Shown here piece by piece: positions 7,877-18,099 of a DNA stretch of 47,818 nt. Under the pieces are notes generated by a model. The model was not told the DNA's origin. It was given only the letters and a program-made list of their open reading frames with translations, and searched no databases. A program made the position numbers and the translations under genes. This stretch comes from JBEKTY01 sp049515555. GTDB taxonomy: Bacteria; Planctomycetota; Planctomycetia; Pirellulales; Thermoguttaceae. The stretch spans positions 1 through 47,818 of the forward strand of contig JBEKTY010000045.1 of assembly GCA_049515555.1 (NCBI GenBank). Reading direction: 5' to 3'. Position 1 is the first letter of the stretch, and the number at the start of each line of letters is the position of its first letter.

Positions 7877-7960
7877 ATGACCTTGCGAAAAACCTCCCCG
7901 AATATGCGCTCGGCAGTCGGCGCAGTCAAGCGCGCTGTCTTCCTCGGCACCGCCCTGGGG

Positions 7961-8710
7961 CTACTTTTCGGCCACCATCAGCAGATCGACGCTCTTGTCG
8001 GGTTGGTAGGAATGCTCGTCGTAGCCGCCGAAGAAGCTGACCCGCGCGGCGCCGGCCTGGCGGGCCATGGCCTCCAGCTCGGCGGCCTCCAACCCCAAGA
8101 AGGGCACGGATTGGGCAAACACGGGCGGGCCGCCGGCCGGACTGGCCACCACCAGCTCGACCAGTCCCCGCCGGCCGTGGCGGTGCACGCCCTTGAGGAT
8201 GAGCATCTCGCCCTGCGGCAATTCTGCCCGCCGGCACTTCTGCCAGACGCACGGGCCGTCGGGCAGGCGCCACAGATTCAGCACGTGGACGGCCAGGGCC
8301 CCGCCGTCGCGGACCGCCGCGAGCAGCGCGTGGATCGCCCGGCCTACGGTCGCCGCGTCGGGCGCCAGCGGCAGCGAATTGCCGACGCACAGCGCCGCAT
8401 CGAACGGGCCGGAGCCGCCCGCCGGCTGGTCGAAGCCCCGCACCACGAAGCGGAGTCCCTCCGGTTGGCCGAAGGCGGCCGCGGCCCGCTCGATCATCTG
8501 CGGGCTGAGATCCGCCCCCTCGACCCGCAGTCCCCAGCCGTGCAGCATGGCCGCGTGATGGCCCGTGCCGCAAGCCGCGTCGAGCACGTGCCGGGCCCCG
8601 ATCCGCTCCAGCAGCCGGCGATAGAACGGCGCCTCGTGTGCCAGCCGCTTCGGCCAATCGATCATCGCCTCGTAGACCTCGGTCAGCTCGTGGAACACTT
8701 CGCCAGCCAT
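7961..8710 (-). CDS. Class I SAM-dependent methyltransferase
   Basis: A 249-residue cytoplasmic methyltransferase with a Rossmann fold. Seen: motif I VLDAACGTGHHAAML, the acidic residue after strand 2 (VEGADLSPQMIERA), motif IV region FDAALCVGNSLPLA, and LLAAVRDGGALAVHVLNLW (post-motif strand). The acceptor is unknown. The ATG at 8710 with GAGG seven bases upstream is preferred to a TTG 11 codons earlier. It is not in an operon: repeats lie on both sides. Confidence 0.87.
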   Translation of the reverse strand: MAGEVFHELTEVYEAMIDWPKRLAHEAPFYRRLLERIGARHVLDAACGTGHHAAMLHGWGLRVEGADLSPQMIERAAAAFGQPEGLRFVVRGFDQPAGGSGPFDAALCVGNSLPLAPDAATVGRAIHALLAAVRDGGALAVHVLNLWRLPDGPCVWQKCRRAELPQGEMLILKGVHRHGRRGLVELVVASPAGGPPVFAQSVPFLGLEAAELEAMARQAGAARVSFFGGYDEHSYQPDKSVDLLMVAEK

Positions 8711-8813
8711 GAAAGACCTCGCCGCGGAAGGACCGCTCGCCAAGTTGTACGCCGCAACAGTATTTTACTCACTTAGCTCCCGCGTCAAGATAACTGGCAC
8801 ATCTTTCAACGAG

Positions 8814-8890
8814 GGTGGCAGGTCCCTGGGCGCAGCGAAGGGCGTGGTTTCCAGACTCGCCACGCCCTTCGTCCCTCAGGGCGTGCCACC
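8814..8890. repeat. Facing pair of the CCCTGAGCGCAGCGAAGGGCGTG repeat
   Basis: GGTGGCAGGTCCCTGGGCGC ... AAGGGCGTGG faces CCACGCCCTTCGTCCCTCAG ... GTGCCACC across a short loop (TTTCCAGACTCG), giving a stem of about 30 pairs with few mismatches. It lies in the 347-base gap downstream of the lipoprotein and upstream of the methyltransferase gene and could end transcription from 9615. Confidence 0.7.
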
Positions 8891-8923
8891 CCAATTGCCC
8901 AACTATTTCTTTGCGTTCGGCGG

Positions 8924-9057
8924 CTACCGGGCGGCTTTTAGGAGGCTGGCGAATTCCTCGACGCTGCTGATTTCGTCGAAGCTGTGCACCTGCCTGCCTG
9001 CGGTCAGGTAATGGAGTCCGTGCGGATGGCGGCCGTCGCACCAGCGACCGGCGGAAA
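8924..9057 (-). pseudogene. Coding remnant after the lipoprotein stop (different frame)
   Basis: On the minus strand, in another frame immediately after the lipoprotein stop, the sequence reads LISAGRWCDGRHPHGLHYL and ends FDEISSVEEFASLLKAAR before a stop. It looks like protein (balanced composition, a closing amphipathic helix), yet has no start codon or ribosome-binding site. It could be the C-terminal part of the lipoprotein displaced by a frameshift, or the tail of a lost gene. Confidence 0.35.
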
Positions 9058-9615
9058 TCAGGGAGCGCTCGCCGGTCCTGCCCGGTCTCCCGGTCCCTGA
9101 TTTCTCGCGGGCGCCGCCTTGTTGTAATTCTCCTTCTCCTTCTCCCACCACGCCAAGTAGCGGCGGCGGACCTTCTCCGGCTCGAAATCGTCCGGGTTCT
9201 CAATGAAGCGCAGTCCGGTGATTTCGTCGAGGGCGTACTCCCAAGACCGGGGATCGGTTTCCTCGTTCTCCAACCCGTAAATCTCCATGATTAGCGGCAC
9301 CGCCGGCTTTCCGAGGGCCACCAACCCGCGGTATGCCGGGCACTTCAAATAGTCGTCTGGGTTGGAGCTGTTGATCCATTTTTGGCAATGCCGCGCCCAC
9401 TCGTCCGCGAGCAACTTGAATTTCGCACGAATCTCCTGTTCTGACAATTCTGCCTCCCTTGTAACGGGTTTATTGTTCTGACGCTGGCCGACCGCGGGAT
9501 TTTGCCTGGTCCCGCCTTGGCCGGAGACCGCGGTCCCCTGCCCCGGATTCTCGCCAGGCGGGGCACAGCCCGCGAACAAGGCCGCCCAAATCACAAGAGC
9601 AGTTGACCGTTTCAT
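9058..9615 (-). CDS. Small lipoprotein, unknown function
   Basis: A 185-residue predicted lipoprotein: MKRSTALVIWAALFAGC with lipobox LFAGC, then a Gln/Gly/Asn-rich linker, then a compact helical domain (EIRAKFKLLADEWARHCQKW ... GKPAVPLIMEIYGLENEE ... PEKVRRRYLAWWEKEKENY). The middle resembles single HEAT-like helix pairs often seen in planctomycete proteins, but I do not recognise a family. The frame continues 34 codons upstream; I choose the ATG at 9615 because of the signal peptide and AAGGAA upstream. The C-terminus (PARNQGPGDRAGPASAP) is disordered and may be a frameshifted tail, see 8924-9057. Confidence 0.65.
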   Translation of the reverse strand: MKRSTALVIWAALFAGCAPPGENPGQGTAVSGQGGTRQNPAVGQRQNNKPVTREAELSEQEIRAKFKLLADEWARHCQKWINSSNPDDYLKCPAYRGLVALGKPAVPLIMEIYGLENEETDPRSWEYALDEITGLRFIENPDDFEPEKVRRRYLAWWEKEKENYNKAAPARNQGPGDRAGPASAP

Positions 9616-9704
9616 TTCCCGCTGTTCCTTTCCGTGCCCGCGGATTAACAGCCCGCTCCGTTGCGGGCTCACCACTACTTCGTCACGCCCTCTCCGTCCC
9701 GTAG

Positions 9705-9891
9705 GGACGTTTGGCAATAGCCCAGCAGTTCACTGCTGGGGCCCGTTGTCCTACGACCATCTTTTTCGTCCCGTACGGGACGATTGAGCGCAAGAGGCAA
9801 CGGCTCAATCGTCCCTCGGGAGGAAAAATCGTTTATGGGCCCGCTCCCCAGCGATGAATCGCTGGGCTATTTTCACATGTCCCTCCGGGAC
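9705..9891. repeat. Cluster of small hairpin repeats (CGTCCCGTAGGGACG / CCCAGCAGTTCACTGCTGGG)
   Basis: Five perfect hairpins follow one another: CGTCCCGTAGGGACG (9705-9719), CCCAGCAGTTCACTGCTGGG (9721-9740), CGTCCCGTACGGGACG (9767-9782), CCCAGCGATGAATCGCTGGG (9847-9866) and GTCCCTCCGGGAC (9879-9891). Two hairpin types alternate, as in REP/BIME arrays. The gap 9616-10175 holds this cluster and a further ATTACGCGGAGCGTGAT palindrome near 9978; I see no gene there. Confidence 0.7.
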
Positions 9892-10175
9892 AAAGGCATT
9901 CGCAGGAACAGTTCCTGGACCGGCCGGGAAATAAGTTCCGCATTTCCCGTACTCCTCTCGCTCCGCGAGAGGGCGGGCATTACGCGGAGCGTGATGGGTA
10001 CGGAAGTTACTCGCCGGCCCATGCCTGCAACAGGGAGTTTAGTTTCCTTGCGGTTTCGCGCGTTGTCAATCGCCCTGCCCCCCGCTTATTTTCGCAACTG
10101 CTTGACACCCAGTGCGCACGGTGTTATTGATAGTGACTGGCAACGGCGGTGAATGACCACCCTTGGAGGCCCGTC

Positions 10176-11119
10176 ATGTGGGATGCCGATCGTGATCGGA
10201 AGCGCAAGGGGCGCAGAAAGTTCCTGGCGTCGTGCTCGGCGGCGGCTGCGGCGGGGTGGTTGGGCCGCAGCGGGCTGGCGGCCGCGGAGGGACCGCCCGC
10301 GGCCTTGCCCACCGTGGCCCTGGGGCCATATCGCGTGACCCGGCTTATAGCCGGGGCCAACCCGACGGTCGGTTATTCCTATCTCGGCAAGGCCATGGAC
10401 GAGGAGATGCGGGCGTATTTTACGCCCGAGCGGAAGTTGGCCTTCCTGCAACAGTGCGAGCGGGAAGGGATCAACACGCACCAATTTTCGCAGGCCTCGA
10501 AGGCGACGGACGTCTATCGCCGCCTGCGCGAGCAGGGCTCGAAGCTGCAACTGATCTGCCTGAACAAGAAGCGGGCGGACATCAAGGCCCTCATCGAGGC
10601 CACGCAGCCGATCGCCATGGCCCATCACGGCGGCGTGACCGACGCCCTGTTTCGCGAGGGCCGCCCGGGCGTGGTGCACGACTTCGTCAAGGCCGTGCAC
10701 GACGCGGGCCTGCTGGCCGGCGTCTCGGCCCACAATCCCGATTGCATCAAGCGCATCGCCGACGAAGGCTGGCCGGTCGATTTCTTCATGACCTGCTTCC
10801 ACTACCTGTCGCGGGTCAAGCCGCCGGAGGGGGCCACGGCGGCCTCGGCGATGGCGGGCCCGGCCGACGAGCATACGTTCTACAACGCCGATCGGGCGGC
10901 CATGTGCGCGGTGATCGGCCAGGTGCGGCAGCCCTGCCTGGCGTTCAAGATTTTGGGCGCCGGGCGGCGCTGCGGCAGCCCGGAGACGGTGCGGGCGGCC
11001 TTCCGCTTCGCCTTCAGCCACATCAAGCCCGGCGACGCGGTGATCGTGGGCATGTATCCCCGGCGCTGCGACCAGGTGCGGGCCAACGCCCAGTACACGC
11101 GCGACCTGGGGGCCCAGGC

Positions 11120-11123
<4 letters not shown>
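10176..11123 (+). CDS. Tat-exported TIM-barrel protein, aldo/keto-reductase-like
   Basis: A 315-residue protein with a twin-arginine signal (GRRKFLASCSAAAAAGWLG) and an alpha/beta-barrel pattern like aldo/keto reductases: LGPYRVTRLIAGANPTVGYS at the start, REGINTHQFSQASKATDVYRRLRE, AGVSAHNPDCIKRIADEG, and AFSHIKPGDAVIVGMYPRRCDQV at the end. The classical catalytic Asp-Tyr-Lys-His set is not clearly present, so a true reductase activity is doubtful. I prefer the ATG at 10176 (GGAGG six bases upstream) over a GTG nine codons earlier. It overlaps the next gene by ATGA, so the two are translationally coupled; its job is probably in the same carbohydrate pathway. Confidence 0.72.
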
Positions 11124-14491
<3,368 letters not shown>

Positions 14492-14525
14492 AATAAGCGA
14501 ATCACTGTTTTAGGAGAAACAACCG

Positions 14526-17500
14526 ATGTGCAAGCCGCTTTGTATCGCGCTAGCGTGCCTGGCCCTCGCTCTGGGAGCGGGCCCGAACTGTACGGCCCAG
14601 GAGAAGAACCTGCTGAAGAACCCGTCATTCGAGATCACCAAGGACAAGGACCAGTTCGGCTGGGTCTTTCCCGACTGGGGCGGTTGGAAGTACGAGGGCG
14701 ATTGCGATTTCCGCGTGGGCCGGATCGCCCGCACCGGCAAACACTCGTGCCTGCTGTTCGGCGGGGCGGGGCCCAAGATCCGCACCGTGCAGAACGTCGA
14801 GCTTCAGCCGGGCCGGTACAAGATCACCGCTTACGTGCGCGGTTTGGATATCGGCACCGGCATCTGGAACAACAACACCGAGTTCATGTTCGCCGACAAG
14901 TATTTTGCCTTGAAGAAGAACGGCACCTTCGGCTGGACGAAGCTGACCTACGTGGCCGACCTGCCGGCGAAGAGGCAGTCTGGCCCGTCGTTCGGCCTGT
15001 GGGCCCCGGGATACTTCTGGATCGACGACGTCTCGCTGGCGAAGGTGGGCAGCGACGTTCCGCTGACGCCTGAGCCGGTGCTGGGCCAGGAGGAATCGCC
15101 CGTCGCGCCGCCCGGCGAGCTGGGCCCCGATACCGTGCGCTGCCCGGAGTGCGGCTACAAGAACATGCCGGCCTGGAAGAAGTGTTACGCCTGCGGCACG
15201 CCGCTGGAAATCAGGAAGACGGCGGCCACGGGACCGGCGACTAAACTGATCACTTCGTTCGAGGGCAAGAATCCCTTCGAGAACGGCACGGTGGTCGAGG
15301 AGCACGCCACCGACGGCCGCAAGGCGCTGCGGATGGACCGCTCCTACGCGGTCATGGTCCAGCCGCAAGATTGGGTGGGCTACGACTTCCTCAAGATCGA
15401 CTGCTATACCGATTCCAAGGACCCCTTGCCGCTGGCGGTCGAGATTCACGACGTGGGCACCCGCGGCTACTGGGACCGCGTGAACTACAACACGGTCGTG
15501 CCGCCGGGCCGGAGCACCTTGGTCCTGCCGGTGAAGCAGTTGTACGTGGGCGAGAAATCGCGCCCCGGCCGGATGCTCAACCTGGGCGGCATCACTAAGT
15601 TCGTGCTGATCATCGACGAAAAGCCGCCGGCCCCGCTGTACGTCGACAACATCCGCCTGGAGCGCGACGATTCGCCGGCCAAGGCCACCTTCGACGGGCT
15701 GTATGCCTTCGATTTCGGCACCAGCAGCAGCCCCGTGATGGAAGGCTTCACGCAGATCACCCAGGGCACGATCTACAGCAAGGGCCGCGGTTACGGCCTG
15801 AAGGATGCCAAGGTGTGGCGGAGCTTCGACGTCTTGCAGCCCGAGCCGCTGTACCAGGACTACATCTGCATCGAGTCGGGCGGACTGGCGGTCGACGTGC
15901 CCAACGGCAAGTACCGCGTGCTGGTGAACATCGACGCCGCCGCGGGCTTCTGGGGCGAGTACCAGATCTACCGCAAGCGGGCGATCCTGGCCCAGGGCAA
16001 ACCGGTCGTCACCGAAACCATGGACGTCGACGCCTTCAAGAAGAAATACTTCCGCTTCTGGAACACCGAAGACCTGCCCACCGAGAACACCTTCGACAAG
16101 TATCAGAAGGTCATGTTCCATGAGAAGACGTTCGACGTGGACGTGACCAACGGGCAGCTCCAGATCGGCTTCCAGGGCGAGAACTGGGCGTGCAGCGTCT
16201 CGGCGGTGGTGATCTTCCCCGTGGCCAAGGCGGAGCAGGGCGAGAAGTTCCTCAAGTACATGGAAGGCAAGCGGCGATTCTACTTCGACAACTATTTCAA
16301 ACGGGTCCTGCATCGCCCCGGCGGCGAAGCCTTGCAGCCTAGCGGCGAAGACCGCCGCCGCGGTTACGTGGTCTTCCAGCGCGACCTGATGCAGGAGGTG
16401 TACTACAACGACCTGCCCGCTGAAGGGGAAGTCGGCCGGCCGCTTTCCGGCGAGGCCTTTGCCGGCGAGTACGGGGCGGTGACCATGTCGCTGGCCCCGA
16501 GCCAGGATTTGGGCAAAGTGACGGTGACGGCGGGCGATTTGAGCGGCCCGGCGGGCACGATCCCCGCCGCGTCGATCGACGTGGGCTTCGTCTCGAACCG
16601 CATCACGCGGGTCACCGGTGAAGGATCGGTATACACCATCGCGCCGCGGTTCGTCATGCCCAGCCCCGTGGTCGATATGCCCAAGGACATCACGCGGCGG
16701 TTCTGGCTGACGGTGAAGACGCCCCCGCGGGCCAAGCCGGGCATCTATCGTGGCACGCTGACGGTTCGCCCGGAAAAGGGGGCCGCCTCCGCCGTGCCGG
16801 TCGTCTTCCGCGTCCGGGCCGGCACGCTCGATCCGGCCGATATTCCCGTCGGCCCGTACAGCTACACGATCAACCTGCCGTGGTACGAAGATGATCCGCA
16901 AACGGCCCAGTACAATCGTCAGACCACGCTGGCGAGCCTGAAGAAGATGCGCGAGTACGGCTTCAACTCGTGCAGCGGCTTCCCGCACATCAACTACCGC
17001 GGCTTCAAGGACGGCCAGCCCGTGATCGATTTCACCACGGCCGACGCCGAGATGAAATTGGCCAAGCAGTTGGGCTTCCTGGCCATTAACACCTACGGCG
17101 GCGGCGTTTCGGGCATCGATGCCTACCACGTGGATAGCGGCGCGATGAACAACGCCGGGTTCAAGGACTATTCGGCCTTCATCCGGGCCGTTTACGGCGC
17201 GGTGCAGAAGCACGCCGACGCCAACGGCTGGCTGAGCGTCTACTATAACTTGGGCGACGAGCCGGACGGCGACGACCTGGTCCGCTCGGCCGAGAATGCC
17301 GAGGCCTATCGCCGCGCCTTCCCCAAGGGGCCTCCCTACTTCACGGCCGCCAGCAGCTTCGCCGGCAACAACCGCCAGGATCCGCATTTCCGGCTGGCCA
17401 AGGCCCTGCACGCGGTCAGTTGGGGCGGGCACGACGAGGCGTCGGTGAAGCTGCTCCACGATGCCGGCAGCGACTGGGGCTTCTACAACGGCGGCGACCG

Positions 17501-17912
17501 CTGGACCTTCGGCCAGTACATGTACAAGGCCGCCAAGCAGTTCGCCATGAAGTTCCGCATCTGCTGGCACTGGAACGCGTCGGCGGGCGATCCCTATTAC
17601 GCCCTGGACTGCCGCGAAGACGATTATTCCTGGTGCAGCGGAACCCCGGACGGAGAACTCATTCCCAGCCTGTACTTCGAGCGGCTCAGCGCGGGGCTGG
17701 GCGACTATCGCCGCCTCGTCACGCTGGCCCGAGAGGCCAAGGAGCACGCCGGCACGCCGGCCGCCGCGGCCGGCCAAGCCCTGATCGACAAGCGGATGGC
17801 CGCCTTCAAGCTCGACCAGCGCGACCACGACAAGCTGCTGCCGGCCAGCGACTGGACCAACTTCCGCCACAAGGTCGATGACGCCATCGAGGCGATAAGG
17901 ATTACTCGCTGA
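14526..17912 (+). CDS. Large secreted protein with CBM-like domains, a zinc ribbon and a DUF4091-like C-terminal region
   Basis: 1128 residues. Signal peptide 1-24 (ALALGAGPNCTAQ). About 26-180 looks like a carbohydrate-binding beta-sandwich (NLLKNPSFEI ... GYFWIDDVSLAKV). At about 206-225 a rubredoxin-type zinc ribbon CPECGYKN ... CYACG. Then further beta domains (YVDNIRLERD; YAFDFGTSSSPVMEGF) and, from about 770, a barrel-like region (YTINLPWYEDDPQTAQYN, LSVYYNLGDEPDGDDLV, WHWNASAGDPYYALDCREDDY), which matches the pattern of DUF4091-type glycosidase relatives, the Asp-Glu in LGDEPD being the best active-site candidate. AGGAGAAAC precedes the ATG, 34 bases after the GH36 gene, so it is the third gene of that operon. 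Substrate unknown. Confidence 0.68.
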   Translation: MCKPLCIALACLALALGAGPNCTAQEKNLLKNPSFEITKDKDQFGWVFPDWGGWKYEGDCDFRVGRIARTGKHSCLLFGGAGPKIRTVQNVELQPGRYKITAYVRGLDIGTGIWNNNTEFMFADKYFALKKNGTFGWTKLTYVADLPAKRQSGPSFGLWAPGYFWIDDVSLAKVGSDVPLTPEPVLGQEESPVAPPGELGPDTVRCPECGYKNMPAWKKCYACGTPLEIRKTAATGPATKLITSFEGKNPFENGTVVEEHATDGRKALRMDRSYAVMVQPQDWVGYDFLKIDCYTDSKDPLPLAVEIHDVGTRGYWDRVNYNTVVPPGRSTLVLPVKQLYVGEKSRPGRMLNLGGITKFVLIIDEKPPAPLYVDNIRLERDDSPAKATFDGLYAFDFGTSSSPVMEGFTQITQGTIYSKGRGYGLKDAKVWRSFDVLQPEPLYQDYICIESGGLAVDVPNGKYRVLVNIDAAAGFWGEYQIYRKRAILAQGKPVVTETMDVDAFKKKYFRFWNTEDLPTENTFDKYQKVMFHEKTFDVDVTNGQLQIGFQGENWACSVSAVVIFPVAKAEQGEKFLKYMEGKRRFYFDNYFKRVLHRPGGEALQPSGEDRRRGYVVFQRDLMQEVYYNDLPAEGEVGRPLSGEAFAGEYGAVTMSLAPSQDLGKVTVTAGDLSGPAGTIPAASIDVGFVSNRITRVTGEGSVYTIAPRFVMPSPVVDMPKDITRRFWLTVKTPPRAKPGIYRGTLTVRPEKGAASAVPVVFRVRAGTLDPADIPVGPYSYTINLPWYEDDPQTAQYNRQTTLASLKKMREYGFNSCSGFPHINYRGFKDGQPVIDFTTADAEMKLAKQLGFLAINTYGGGVSGIDAYHVDSGAMNNAGFKDYSAFIRAVYGAVQKHADANGWLSVYYNLGDEPDGDDLVRSAENAEAYRRAFPKGPPYFTAASSFAGNNRQDPHFRLAKALHAVSWGGHDEASVKLLHDAGSDWGFYNGGDRWTFGQYMYKAAKQFAMKFRICWHWNASAGDPYYALDCREDDYSWCSGTPDGELIPSLYFERLSAGLGDYRRLVTLAREAKEHAGTPAAAAGQALIDKRMAAFKLDQRDHDKLLPASDWTNFRHKVDDAIEAIRITR

Positions 17913-17949
17913 AGGATTGTAGAACAGTAACCTGTTCAAATTGCTCTAG

Positions 17950-18029
17950 GTGTGGCACGTCCCTGAGCGCAGCGAAGGGCGTGCCACGCCCGGTCCCCTC
18001 TCCCTCCGGGAGAGGGCTAGGGTGAGGGC
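17950..18029. repeat. Two dispersed repeats side by side
   Basis: A copy of the CCCTGAGCGCAGCGAAGGGCGTG family (17950-17988) is followed by a copy of the CCCTCTCCCTCCGGGAGAGGG family (17992-18029). They fill most of the 187-base gap between the DUF4091-like gene and the HzsA-like gene and could form a terminator-like structure. Confidence 0.7.
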
Positions 18030-18099
18030 ATATAGTCGAGGATCGCGGCACGCTTAGGCCGCGGATACACACATAGATCAAGAGATCAGGAGCACGAGC

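Noticed and set aside
10232..11119. Upstream 296-codon extension of the GH36/SIS frame
   Set aside because: It overlaps the aldo/keto-reductase-like gene in another frame, and a signal peptide begins at the ATG at 11120.
14625..17939. A 1104-codon open frame on the minus strand
   Set aside because: It is the exact antisense of the secreted protein at 14526-17912, is full of Arg, Ala, Gly and Val-His runs typical of GC-rich shadow frames, and has no signal or domain.
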